Origin: Arcicella rosea
GTDB lineage: Bacteria > Bacteroidota > Bacteroidia > Cytophagales > Spirosomataceae
Direction of reading: 5' to 3'
Length of the DNA: 64,000 nt
Assembly (NCBI RefSeq): GCF_014204325.1
Contig: NZ_JACHKT010000012.1
Location: forward strand, 1 to 64,000
Positions within the stretch are counted from its first letter, which is position 1, and every line of letters starts with the position of its first letter. Below the pieces are notes generated by a model that was not told where the DNA came from, searched no databases, and worked only from the letters and a program-made list of their open reading frames with translations. The translations under genes were made by a program, and so were the position numbers. Positions 8,224-17,300 of this stretch are shown here, piece after piece.

Positions 8224-9102
8224 TTAATAGATTACACTTGTGCGATTATAAGCTGCAAAAATCCCAAAACCGCCTTTAATGTTTGAATAAATACTAATAG
8301 GTTCAACAAAAGGATTATCCTGCGAAAGTGCATTCTCAGCTAAATCTTTATGATAACGGTAATAATGAATATCGGTATTTAATACTTGTATTTCCCAAAC
8401 TCTGTAGTCGCCACCATAAAGGTTTTGTCTTTTCGAAAGGTAAAAATTGTTGGTTGAAGTCAACCTTTTACCGTCGTTGTTTTCATCAGTAATGGAATGT
8501 TCTGGATATTCGGAAGTTGCGTAAACATTCACTACACCCTTAGGGCTTGTATTGATGGTTTTTGAAAACACAAAAATGCTATAATGATTTGCTTCATTTG
8601 GAATATCATCCCAACTAACGTTATAATTTTTATCACCGTACACAGAAGAAGTACCTGTTTCTTTAACGGTAATTGTTTTCAAATCTACATTATTTAAAGG
8701 AATGGTGCAGGTGGCTTCTGCTTGTTGTCCATCATAAGTAGTTATTTTTAACGTATAAGTTTTTCCAGCCTCCACCTTAAAGTTTTTTGCTTTGAGTGTA
8801 AAAACGCCAAAACCACTGTTTAAAGGTTTATTAAAAGTAGCAGTTTGTGTTCCATCAGAAATCGTGATGATAGCTTTGCCTACATTAGCGAACCATTCTT
8901 CATACTTACTTGTGCCGACGATTGGTCTTGTATAATTCAGCCGTACTTGATGAATAGTATCTTGCGGACAAATAAATGCCTCAATTGTGGGTGCTGTACT
9001 TGATGGAATATTATCGACATCCTCAACCACAGTAAGTAAATCATCATTACAACTTGTGAAAAAGAGTACAATAACAACGAGTAATAAATATTGAATTTTC
9101 AT
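8224..9102 (-). CDS. DUF4249 outer-membrane lipoprotein
   Basis: 292-residue lipoprotein. The signal peptide has the lipobox FTSC with Cys18. DUF4249 proteins are the usual partner of one class of TonB-dependent receptors in Bacteroidota and are thought to act at the outer membrane. The gene starts 3 bases after the receptor's stop, so it is translationally linked. The middle contains Ig-like beta sandwich text (AGKTYTLKITTYDGQQAEATC). The ligand is unknown. Confidence 0.9.
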   Translation of the reverse strand: MKIQYLLLVVIVLFFTSCNDDLLTVVEDVDNIPSSTAPTIEAFICPQDTIHQVRLNYTRPIVGTSKYEEWFANVGKAIITISDGTQTATFNKPLNSGFGVFTLKAKNFKVEAGKTYTLKITTYDGQQAEATCTIPLNNVDLKTITVKETGTSSVYGDKNYNVSWDDIPNEANHYSIFVFSKTINTSPKGVVNVYATSEYPEHSITDENNDGKRLTSTNNFYLSKRQNLYGGDYRVWEIQVLNTDIHYYRYHKDLAENALSQDNPFVEPISIYSNIKGGFGIFAAYNRTSVIY

Positions 9103-9105
9103 GAT

Positions 9106-11451
9106 TTAGAATTTAAAGCTATAGCTGACAGATGGAACAACGGGGAATAATCCTTTTCTATAAAGTTTATTTTCATTATTACCTGAACTTGCATTATAAA
9201 CCTGACCACTATCATAATAAAAAGGGTTCACACGGTTATACGCATTGTAAATACTTACTTCCCATGTACGCTCGCCTCTTTTCTTTTGTTTATGAAATTG
9301 AACACCTAAATCCAAACGATGATAGGCGGCTGCCTGAAAGGAATTTCGTTCTCCGTAATAACTTACTTGGGTATTAACAGAATTATCGACGTTTGTATGC
9401 CCAACCAAACGAGAACTCGCTAAGGGAATGGTCAACCGATTTCCAGTACCATAAACCCAAGTAGCCGAAAGCGTGATTTTCGGTTTGAGTTGATAAGTAC
9501 TTACAATTGATAAATCATGACGACGGTCATAACGTGGAGCGAATTCTTTCCCATCATTTATTTCAGCAAATTGATGTTTTATCCATGAAAGCGTGTAACC
9601 AAACCAGCCTTTTAATCGCCCAACTTTTCTTTGTAACATTATTTCCATTCCATAAGCTTTTCCTTTGCCAGAAGTAACGTTTTCTTGCCAATCCACTTCG
9701 CTCGTTTTCTGTGCATCAGGACCAAATTCTAACAATAAGAAACTTGCTCCTTCTTTATAGCCGATAATATTATCCATTTTTTTATAGTAAGTCTCAACCG
9801 TCAAAGACAAATTTTTGTCTGGAAAATCTTTAGCTATACCTATTGCTATTTGTTGAGAGGTTTGTGGAGGAATTTTATCCGTGGCAGAAACCCATAAATC
9901 TGTTGGTAAACCTAAACCAGAATTTGAAAGTAAATGAATATATTGGTTCATTCGGGCATAAGACGCTTTGATAGCCAAATGATTTGGCAAACGATAAGCA
10001 CCCGAAAAACGAGGTTCAAGATTGAAGTACTTCTTTGAATTAACGTTAAAATTACTGAGGCGAAGTCCTGCATTAACAGTAATTTTTTCATTTACGTGCC
10101 AAACATCCTCTGCATATAAAGCTGTTTCTAAAGCGTCAGTAGCATTTTTTTTAATGCCTGATGTATCTGTTCTAGCATCAACTAATATTAATGCACTTGG
10201 TGTAAAACGATGAGCAGTAAGTAATATTCCTGTTCGGATGGCGTGTTGTGAGGAAGGCAAAAAATCTAAATCTGATTTCAGCGTAAAATCTCTAATTCCA
10301 GACGAGTAAGCTAAGGAATAAAAACCTTTGTCGGTAGTTTCTTCATTATAAACTTTAAAATTGTAGTTTGTAAAAATAAGCGAAGTATTACTAAATAGTT
10401 TTTGGTTGAATAGATGATTCCAACGTAAAGTAGTAGTGGCGTTTCCCCAATTAAAACCATTACTTTCTTGAGAGTCACGAACTTTACTATTTTCCTGAAA
10501 ATCAAAAACATCACGACCGAAGTATCCACTTAAATAAAGTTTGTTTTTCTGTCCGAAATCGTAGTTTACTTTCATGTTTAAATCGTAGAAATACATCGTT
10601 GGGAAATCTCCACCAGCAATTGGCTTTAATACAGCATCGGCATAAGAGCGACGAGCAGAAAATAGAAACGAAGACACATTCTTTTTCAATGGGCCTTCTA
10701 AAGTTACTCTGCTAGATAATAAGCCAATTCCTGCTTCTCCATGAATTTTCTCTTTATTACCTTCCTTCATTTGCATTTCTATGACAGAGGAAAGTCGCCC
10801 ACCGAAACGAGCAGGAAAACCGCCTTTAGTCATTTCAACACTTTTGAGGGCATCGCCATTAAACACCGAAAAAAAGCCAAACAAGTGATTGGCATTATAC
10901 ACAACAGCATCGTCGAGAATCAATAAATTTTGGTCAGGACCACCACCACGCACATATAATCCTGCCGAACCTTCTCGTCCTTTCTGAACGCCAGGCATCA
11001 GTTGAAGTACTTTTAGTACATCTTTTTCACCCAATAAAGCAGGAATATCTTTAATCTGTTTGATGGGCACAGAAACTACACTCATTTGCTCGCTTTCACT
11101 CACAAAATTTTGGCGTTCGGCATTGACAATTACTTCTTTTAAATCGGTTGATTTAACTTTTAGCTCAATATCAATTTGTTGACTGTTATTCGCCCTAACA
11201 TTTCTTTTTTCAGACTGATAACCTAGCATCGAGAACACCAATTCAAGGGTTTCAGTATTGGAAATCGTCAGAGAGTAAAAACCGTAGTTATTGGTTTGCG
11301 TTCCAATTTTTAGGTTGGGAATTGCTACAGCAACGTTGGCTAAAGATTCTTTACTTCCCTGTTCACGAACATAACCACTAATCGTGATTTTCTGAGCAAT
11401 AGAAGTATTGGCTATGATAATGAAGAAAGTAAAAAGTAGAATTTGTTTCAT
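9106..11451 (-). CDS. TonB-dependent receptor with carboxypeptidase-like N-domain
   Basis: 781-residue outer-membrane receptor. A signal peptide (1-19) is followed by a carboxypeptidase-regulatory-like beta sandwich (about 22-105, ITISGYVREQGSKESLANVA). Then comes a plug domain (about 110-230; KVLQLMPGVQKGREGSAGLY, GGFPARFGGRLSSVIEM) and a 22-strand barrel ending in PVVPSVSYSFKF with the terminal Phe. It is the second gene of a three-gene leftward operon (lipoprotein, receptor, DUF4249) with gaps of only 3 bases. The imported substrate is unknown. The smaller size and plug style set it apart from the SusC protein at 23622. Confidence 0.95.
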   Translation of the reverse strand: MKQILLFTFFIIIANTSIAQKITISGYVREQGSKESLANVAVAIPNLKIGTQTNNYGFYSLTISNTETLELVFSMLGYQSEKRNVRANNSQQIDIELKVKSTDLKEVIVNAERQNFVSESEQMSVVSVPIKQIKDIPALLGEKDVLKVLQLMPGVQKGREGSAGLYVRGGGPDQNLLILDDAVVYNANHLFGFFSVFNGDALKSVEMTKGGFPARFGGRLSSVIEMQMKEGNKEKIHGEAGIGLLSSRVTLEGPLKKNVSSFLFSARRSYADAVLKPIAGGDFPTMYFYDLNMKVNYDFGQKNKLYLSGYFGRDVFDFQENSKVRDSQESNGFNWGNATTTLRWNHLFNQKLFSNTSLIFTNYNFKVYNEETTDKGFYSLAYSSGIRDFTLKSDLDFLPSSQHAIRTGILLTAHRFTPSALILVDARTDTSGIKKNATDALETALYAEDVWHVNEKITVNAGLRLSNFNVNSKKYFNLEPRFSGAYRLPNHLAIKASYARMNQYIHLLSNSGLGLPTDLWVSATDKIPPQTSQQIAIGIAKDFPDKNLSLTVETYYKKMDNIIGYKEGASFLLLEFGPDAQKTSEVDWQENVTSGKGKAYGMEIMLQRKVGRLKGWFGYTLSWIKHQFAEINDGKEFAPRYDRRHDLSIVSTYQLKPKITLSATWVYGTGNRLTIPLASSRLVGHTNVDNSVNTQVSYYGERNSFQAAAYHRLDLGVQFHKQKKRGERTWEVSIYNAYNRVNPFYYDSGQVYNASSGNNENKLYRKGLFPVVPSVSYSFKF

Positions 11452-11454
11452 TTG

Positions 11455-11901
11455 CTATTTTTTAAGACGTAGTTCAATGGTTCTACCTTGATAAGTTGGA
11501 CTAGAAGCTTGTGGCCCTTTTAGCGTCATTGAATTCCCATCCAAGAATACTTTATAAGAACCGTTCAAATCAATTTTTGGCACTTTTGTCTCATACACGA
11601 ATATTGATGCTTCATTAAAAGAAGATGAAGCATTGTACTGTATATTGACTTTCTCATTTCCTTGAAGATTATAAAAGCCATTACAAATCTTTGCTTTGTA
11701 ATCATCACATTCATTCAACTGAAAAATACTGTTGGGGTATTTTACCACAGAATCGGGAGCAGTCTGTCCAACTTTTGAATAGACTATTTCATCTAATTTC
11801 CAATTACCAGACATATCTTCAAGGAGTTTGATGGTATCGTCTTTGCAAGAAAAGAGGAAGATGGTAGATAAGGTTAGGAATAGTTTTGAGTACGTTCTCA
11901 T
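11455..11901 (-). CDS. Lipocalin-like lipoprotein
   Basis: 148-residue lipoprotein with lipobox FSC (Cys19) after a hydrophobic signal peptide. The mature part starts DMSGNWKLDEIVYSK, a pattern typical of small lipocalin-like or META-type Bacteroidota lipoproteins, and then alternates short beta strands. It is the first gene of the receptor operon and ends 3 bases before the receptor ATG. It may serve as an accessory surface protein. The exact family is not certain. Confidence 0.8.
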   Translation of the reverse strand: MRTYSKLFLTLSTIFLFSCKDDTIKLLEDMSGNWKLDEIVYSKVGQTAPDSVVKYPNSIFQLNECDDYKAKICNGFYNLQGNEKVNIQYNASSSFNEASIFVYETKVPKIDLNGSYKVFLDGNSMTLKGPQASSPTYQGRTIELRLKK

Positions 11902-11929
11902 GGTATTTAGTTTAGTGTAAATTAAAATA

Positions 11930-12080
11930 TTAACGATTTGTAGTTGCTATAAATAATATTGTCAGTATCATAATCTCTTTGTTGGATAATCCTTCAGAAA
12001 CAAGTCGAAGTATTTTAGATTCTTGACGGGTAAAAAAAATCTACTTCGGTAATTTTGGTGTTGTGATGTATGAATTCCAT
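11930..12080 (-). pseudogene. Remnant of LuxR-type helix-turn-helix gene
   Basis: On the minus strand an ATG (12078-12080) opens MEFIHHNTKITEVDFF, then a run of eight T shifts the frame. The next frame reads TRQESKILRLVSEGLSNKEI, which matches the first two helices of a LuxR/NarL DNA-binding domain. The following residues (MILTILFIATTNR, stop at 11930) no longer match the recognition-helix consensus. This is a degraded regulator tail lacking the receiver or sensor part. It lies immediately upstream of the lipoprotein/receptor/DUF4249 operon, so it may be a former local regulator. The 208 bases from 12080 to 12287 hold nothing else recognisable. Confidence 0.6.
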
Positions 12081-12287
12081 AGGATTTATTAAGTTTTAGG
12101 GAATACTATTTGTTAATTATTTGTCAAATATAAATTATTTTTTATTTGACAAAACTATATTTTCTGCATTCATTTCTTATAAAAAAGCAAGAAAAGCTAC
12201 AAGTGTCTAATTTTCAGAATTTTAATGAATTGTATTTCAAAATAATTATTCTACAAACATAACTTATCCATAAATATCTGATTTTCT

Positions 12288-12641
12288 TCACTTTGTATAA
12301 CCACAAGCCCACCAAATCAACAAAAACTGCAAAGGAATTCTTAACCATAAAATCCATTCAGGAATTTTGACAAATTTTCCAGAAGTAATCATAAAAATAT
12401 TGGCTGGCAAAACTGCTATCAATAACAGAATTATTCCCCAAGCGGCATAAGTACGAGTCGCTGGAAAAAGTAAGGCTATTCCTAAAATCACTTCTGCCAA
12501 TCCGCTTAAAAAGACCATTAATCCATGTGCTGGAATATACGGAGGCATAATTGCCAAGTAAAATCTGGGCTTGATAAAGTGATTGATGCCTGCAATGGTA
12601 TAAAGAAATGACATCAGGTAAAGTCCAATTTGTTGTATCAT
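12288..12641 (-). CDS. DoxX-like membrane protein
   Basis: 117-residue inner-membrane protein with four predicted helices, matching the DoxX/MauE-type fold. Characteristic segments are YTIAGINHFIKPRFYLAIMP near the N terminus and LSGLAEVILGIALLFPATR in helix two. Length is normal for the group. It is a single gene on the minus strand, divergent from ubiE. The role in Bacteroidota is not established; proteins of this group are often linked to redox or quinone processes. Confidence 0.8.
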   Translation of the reverse strand: MIQQIGLYLMSFLYTIAGINHFIKPRFYLAIMPPYIPAHGLMVFLSGLAEVILGIALLFPATRTYAAWGIILLLIAVLPANIFMITSGKFVKIPEWILWLRIPLQFLLIWWACGYTK

Positions 12642-12741
12642 CGTTTTTTTTTGTTTAGTAATAATACCGAATATTCTGTAAAGCTCTGCTTTATGTTAGA
12701 AACAATATTTTCAAACAAGATGTTATTTCGCAAGAGTATGG

Positions 12742-12749
12742 TAATTTTG
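12742..12749 (+). promoter_or_regulatory. Candidate -7 box of ubiE-porT
   Basis: TAATTTTG matches TAnnTTTG exactly, 57 bases before the ubiE ATG at 12806. No clear -33 TTG was found at standard spacing. Confidence 0.35.
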
Positions 12750-12805
12750 TAAAATTATTCAAATAGAATTATTCCGACGGATAAGGTTGTCCGTACAACA
12801 ACATA

Positions 12806-13528
12806 ATGAGCGTAGTTCCTTATAAAGAGCAAAATGCAAGCAAAAAAGAGCAGGTAGCTCAGATGTTTGATAATGTTTCACCGAAATATGATTTTCTAAA
12901 TCATTTATTGAGCGGTGGAATTGATATTTTATGGCGTAAAAAGGCTATAAAATTATTAAGAAAAGCCCAACCAAAAACAATTTTGGATATTGCGACAGGA
13001 ACGGGAGATTTTGCGATTGAAGCGTTGGCTTTGAAACCAGAAAAAATCGTTGGTGTTGATATTTCTGAAGGAATGTTGAGTTTTGGTCGTGAGAAAATTA
13101 AGAAATTGGGCGTAGAATCAATCATTGAATTACAAAAAGGCGATTCTGAAAGATTGAATTTTGAAGACAATACTTTTGATGCTGTTATCGTTAGTTTTGG
13201 AGTACGGAATTTTGAGCATCTGGAAAAAGGATTAACAGATATGTGCAGAGTGATGAAGAAAGATGGTACTTGTATCGTTTTGGAATTCTCAAAACCTTCG
13301 GCATTTCCATTCAAGCAACTTTATAATTTTTATTTCAAATATATCTTGCCCGTAGTTGGTAAAATTGTTTCAAAAGATACTTCTGCTTATACGTATTTAC
13401 ACGATTCTGTACAAGCATTCCCAGATGGAAACGATTTTATCCAAGTATTCGAACGTGCAGGTTTTAACAGAACCCAATGCTTACCACTCACTTTCGGAAT
13501 AAGTACTATTTATATCGGCAGAAAGTAA
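12806..13528 (+). CDS. ubiE: Demethylmenaquinone methyltransferase
   Basis: SAM-dependent C-methylation of demethylmenaquinone, last step of menaquinone synthesis, at the cytosolic side of the membrane. 240 residues, usual length. UbiE/MenG signatures are FDNVSPKYDFLNHLLSGGID near residue 21, SAM-binding motif I ILDIATGTGDFAIEA at about 60-74, and IVSFGVRNFEHLEKGL at about 129-144. The ORF end overlaps the start of porT by 52 bases. The ubiE-porT order recurs in Bacteroidota from general knowledge. Menaquinone rather than ubiquinone is expected for this phylum, so menG is an equally good name. Confidence 0.95.
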   Translation: MSVVPYKEQNASKKEQVAQMFDNVSPKYDFLNHLLSGGIDILWRKKAIKLLRKAQPKTILDIATGTGDFAIEALALKPEKIVGVDISEGMLSFGREKIKKLGVESIIELQKGDSERLNFEDNTFDAVIVSFGVRNFEHLEKGLTDMCRVMKKDGTCIVLEFSKPSAFPFKQLYNFYFKYILPVVGKIVSKDTSAYTYLHDSVQAFPDGNDFIQVFERAGFNRTQCLPLTFGISTIYIGRK

Positions 13529-14229
13529 TTCTTTCTTCTTTGTTTTTTGGCATTTGTTCTGTCGGAACTTCGATAAACGCCAATGCGCAAAACTATGATT
13601 ACAAACGTATTTATGATGAGTATTACGATGATAAGCCAGTTCATTTTGGCTTTTTGTTTGGTTTTGGTTCATCAAGATTCAATGTTTATCATAGTAACAA
13701 TTTTAAAGCTCCAGGCGATACTGCCATTACGATTGTTTCGCCCGGGAATTTCTCTTTTCAAGTTGGAGGTTTGGTCAATTTAAAATTGAACGACCGTTTC
13801 GATTTGAAATCTGGGATTAATATTGCCTTGTATGGTCGTCAGTTGAATTATCGTTTTACCAATTCTCCTGATTTTCCTCCTGAACTTCGTGAATCAACTT
13901 GGCTTGAAATACCGATTCTATTGAAGTATAAGTCGATGAGAAGAGGTAATTCAAGAATGTACGTAGATGCTGGCGTTAAAATTGGACTAGAAACCAATGT
14001 ACGTAAAAATGCCAATAATACTCGAAAATTAGATACCAGAACAAGTGATCTTTCTTTAGAATACGGAATCGGTTTTGAACAATTCTTTAAGTATTTTAAA
14101 TTCACGCCTGAGATTAGATTTTCGCATGGATTGACAAACTTATTCATTGCCCCAAGTGTGAACAACTATGCAAGAGATATACAAAGATTGAATGCCCATA
14201 GTGTTACTTTGTATTTGATGTTTGAATAA
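13477..14229 (+). CDS. porT: PorT-family type IX secretion protein
   Basis: 250-residue outer-membrane beta-barrel protein, PorT family (type IX secretion and gliding). The signal peptide runs to INANAQ (about residue 38). The mature part starts DYKRIYDEYYDDKPVHFGF and has alternating strand and loop pattern with the conserved GLTNLF and NNYARDIQRLNAHSV near the end. The ATG at 13477 lies inside ubiE and gives an unusually long, basic signal n-region (RNKYYLYRQK); no ATG exists between this and the hydrophobic core, so the overlap seems real unless a non-ATG start is used. Translational coupling with ubiE is likely. Confidence 0.85.
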   Translation: MLTTHFRNKYYLYRQKVILSSLFFGICSVGTSINANAQNYDYKRIYDEYYDDKPVHFGFLFGFGSSRFNVYHSNNFKAPGDTAITIVSPGNFSFQVGGLVNLKLNDRFDLKSGINIALYGRQLNYRFTNSPDFPPELRESTWLEIPILLKYKSMRRGNSRMYVDAGVKIGLETNVRKNANNTRKLDTRTSDLSLEYGIGFEQFFKYFKFTPEIRFSHGLTNLFIAPSVNNYARDIQRLNAHSVTLYLMFE

Positions 14230-14237
14230 TTTTTTGA

Positions 14238-14271
14238 GTGATTGGTGATTGGTAATTAGTGATTAGAATTT
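14238..14271 (+). repeat. GTGATTGG-type intergenic repeat, copy 1
   Basis: 34-base segment starting GTGATTGGTGATTGG that is the imperfect complement (29 of 34 positions) of the segment at 14363-14396. It lies 9 bases after the porT stop. A related copy lies at 49660. Internal periodicity (GTGATTGG repeated) suggests a low-complexity repeat family placed at gene ends. Confidence 0.55.
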
Positions 14272-14313
14272 TAAAAGCCTGAAAATTTTATTGAAAAGTT
14301 TTCAGGCTTTTTA
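14272..14313 (+). terminator. Intrinsic terminator of porT
   Basis: Twelve-base-pair stem AAAGCCTGAAAA paired with TTTTCAGGCTTT, followed by a short T run. It lies about 45 bases after the porT stop and within the arms of the GTGATTGG-type inverted repeats. Confidence 0.8.
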
Positions 14314-14362
14314 TTTAGTTGGGATTTATTGTATCTCCAATGACTCACTAACTCAAGAGTAT

Positions 14363-14396
14363 AAATTCTAATCACCAATTACTATTAACTAATCAC
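14363..14396 (-). repeat. GTGATTGG-type intergenic repeat, copy 2
   Basis: Inverted partner of 14238-14271, five mismatches in 34. Its last four bases overlap the stop codon region of the FG-GAP lipoprotein gene ending at 14393. Confidence 0.55.
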
Positions 14397-17300
14397 TTTC
14401 TCCTCAACACCATCAATTTATCATTATTTCTTGCGAGAATCATTAGAATTTCTTTTCCTACTTTGATGTTTCTGATGCGTTTTACTTGTCCTTTTACGCT
14501 GATTCCATTGAGTTTTTCAACTTCAAACTGACAATTTCCTTTGTTAATCAAGATAGTTCCATAGTTGGCATCGTATCTTCCCATTTGGATATTGCAGTCG
14601 TAGAAATTCCCAAACATGATTATATCTGGCAACTTATCACCGTTAGCGTCTATAATTTCAGCAGCATAATAAGGTGCATATTGGGCTTTTGAAGGCAAAG
14701 ATTGCACTGTAAAATTCCCTTTTCCGTCGTTTACCAAAATAGCATTATCAAAGTAATTAGCTTCAAATACTTTTGCAGCCGACAATTCACTTTCGCCCAC
14801 AATATCCGCAATTGTAGCTTTAGCAAAATCTTTAGCCAAAAGAAATTTCTTTTTGGTAAATGGAAACTGCTTTTGTGTTTCAGCTTTGTTGGCAAACATT
14901 ACTTCTGTTCCTCCCAAATAATAACTTAGTACTTGGTCGGTAGTGCCATTTTTATCAAAATCACTTACATACATTCTAACAGGCTCTGTTTCCGAAGCTT
15001 TAATTCTACTATTTTGACCAAGATTTCCAGCCAAAATATCCAAATCGCCATCGCCATCAAAATCGTAAGGCATGGCGAAATTCCACCAACCTTTTTCTTT
15101 TGTGAGCATTTTTTTGATAAATTTTCCTTGCTGATTTTCCATTTCACAGATTCCATCCCACTCCAAAGCCAACAAAATATCTTGGTCGCCATCTTTGTCC
15201 AAATCTTGAACAACGGCATTTTTCACCAAACCAATATTTCTTAATTCTTTGGCGTACTTATCAGTTACATCCGTGAATTTTCCTGTTCCGTCATTTTGTA
15301 AAAGATAGGAATCAGGAATTTTCCCATAAGAATATGGTAAAGAACGAGCAGTAATCAATAAATCTATTTTCCCATCTTGATTAATATCAATTATCTCAAT
15401 AGCTGATGCCGATAAAAATATCTTTGGAATAGCATCTACTTTTAATGATAAATTTCCCTTACCATCATTTAGATAAACTCTCGGTGTGAGATAATTGGAT
15501 TTACCAAAGTACTCATTTCCACCCTCAGCTACAGTCAAATCAAGATGAGTATCATTATTTACATCAACCCATTTTGCATCTACTTCTTCATAAATACTAT
15601 CTTGTTTGAAAACTGTTTGTTTGCTTTCAATAAATTTACCGTTACTTTTTTGTAGAAATAAATGAGGCATTGATGTTTTAGAAGAACCTAAAAACACATC
15701 TTCTAAGCCATCATGATTAATATCTGCAACTGCTAAAGCGGGGCCTTCGGCTGACATTTTATGAGGAATAAGGGCTTCACGTTCAAACTCATTAAATTCA
15801 TTTTCTTGATGTTTTACGTCCAAATTCAAATCCTTAGCAATGTCAGCCAGCAAAGGCGTTTTAGCAGGTTTTTGTTTGAAATGTTCGTAATCAAACTCTG
15901 GGAGATTTTTACGATAAGTAATTGTTACTGAATCACTTCCTGATTGAAGATTAAGTTTCTGGAAAGTTCTATCAGGCCAAATCAAGTAAGTAGAATCAAT
16001 ATCAGCTTTGTTTCCTAAACCAATATTCATCGGAATTTCCATACTTGCTTGAAAAGCTTTTACTGGAAATTTTTCATAAGAAATCGTTTCTCTGCCTTTT
16101 TTGAAAACTAATACTTTTGCTCCGATGGCATTCAAATTTTTCTCAGAACCTTTCAAATACAAACGAAGAAAGGCATTTTCGGGAGCGTACTCATTGGCTT
16201 TGTTTTCATAAATAAAAGCCTTTTGATTGATATTATTCGTGATAATATCCAAATCGCCATCATTGTCTAAATCGGCATATAATGCTCCGTTGGAGTATGA
16301 ATTTTGATTATTTTCAATACTTTTCTCTTTGTCTTCAAAACGAAGGTCTGATTTATTTTGAAAGAATTTATTGGGAATTTTTATTTCGGGCAATTTATCT
16401 ACCAATGAAATATCACTTTCATCCATTTCTTTTCTTTCCAATTTCATCTGAATATCTTCGGCAGAAACAAAACTGATATAATCAATATCGTTCATTCGTT
16501 TCGGAATTCCATTTGAAATGAATAAATCTTTGCGACCGTCGTTTTCAAAATCAAAAAACAAAGGCGACCACGACCAGTCTGTTGCGTGTACACCCGCAAA
16601 CATTGCCATTTCCGAAAAAGTGCCATCGCCGTTATTCAACTGCAAATTGTTTCTAGCAAATTGATAATTATAGCCGTAACTTAACTTGTATTGAAAAATA
16701 TTATAGGAGTCTTCGCCTTCTGAACGCTTCAAAATCTCACGGTCGAAAGGTAACATATCCAAAGACATGATTTCTGGATAAATATCATTATTGATATCAG
16801 CAACATCAATTCCCATCGAAAACTGACTGGTGTGCATCATCGACTTTTCGATCCTTTCCAAGAAAGTACCATTCTTTTGATTGATGTACAAGTAATCATT
16901 TTCGTGAAAATCATTTCCAATATACATATCTGGATAGCCGTCGAAATTGACATCGCCAACACCAACACCTAAACCATAGCCTAAAGCGTCTCTTTTAATA
17001 CCTGTTAGTTCGGCTATTTCAATGAACTTTCCGTCGTCATTTCTAAAAAATTTATCGCCTGCCAAAGGATGAAAAGTGCCTTGAAAAGTACTTCTTACAC
17101 CAAAAGTACCATTTTGATGTACTGAATGATTGAGTTGAAACATATCCAAATCGCCATCCAAATCATAATCAAAAAAGGCAGCTTGCGTACCAAAACCGAC
17201 TAAATCTAACCCATACTCTTTCGATTTTTCTTCATACACAGGAATGCCGTCTTTGGTAATTTCTTTACAGACGAAGAGTAAATTATGTCCTTGTAAAGTT

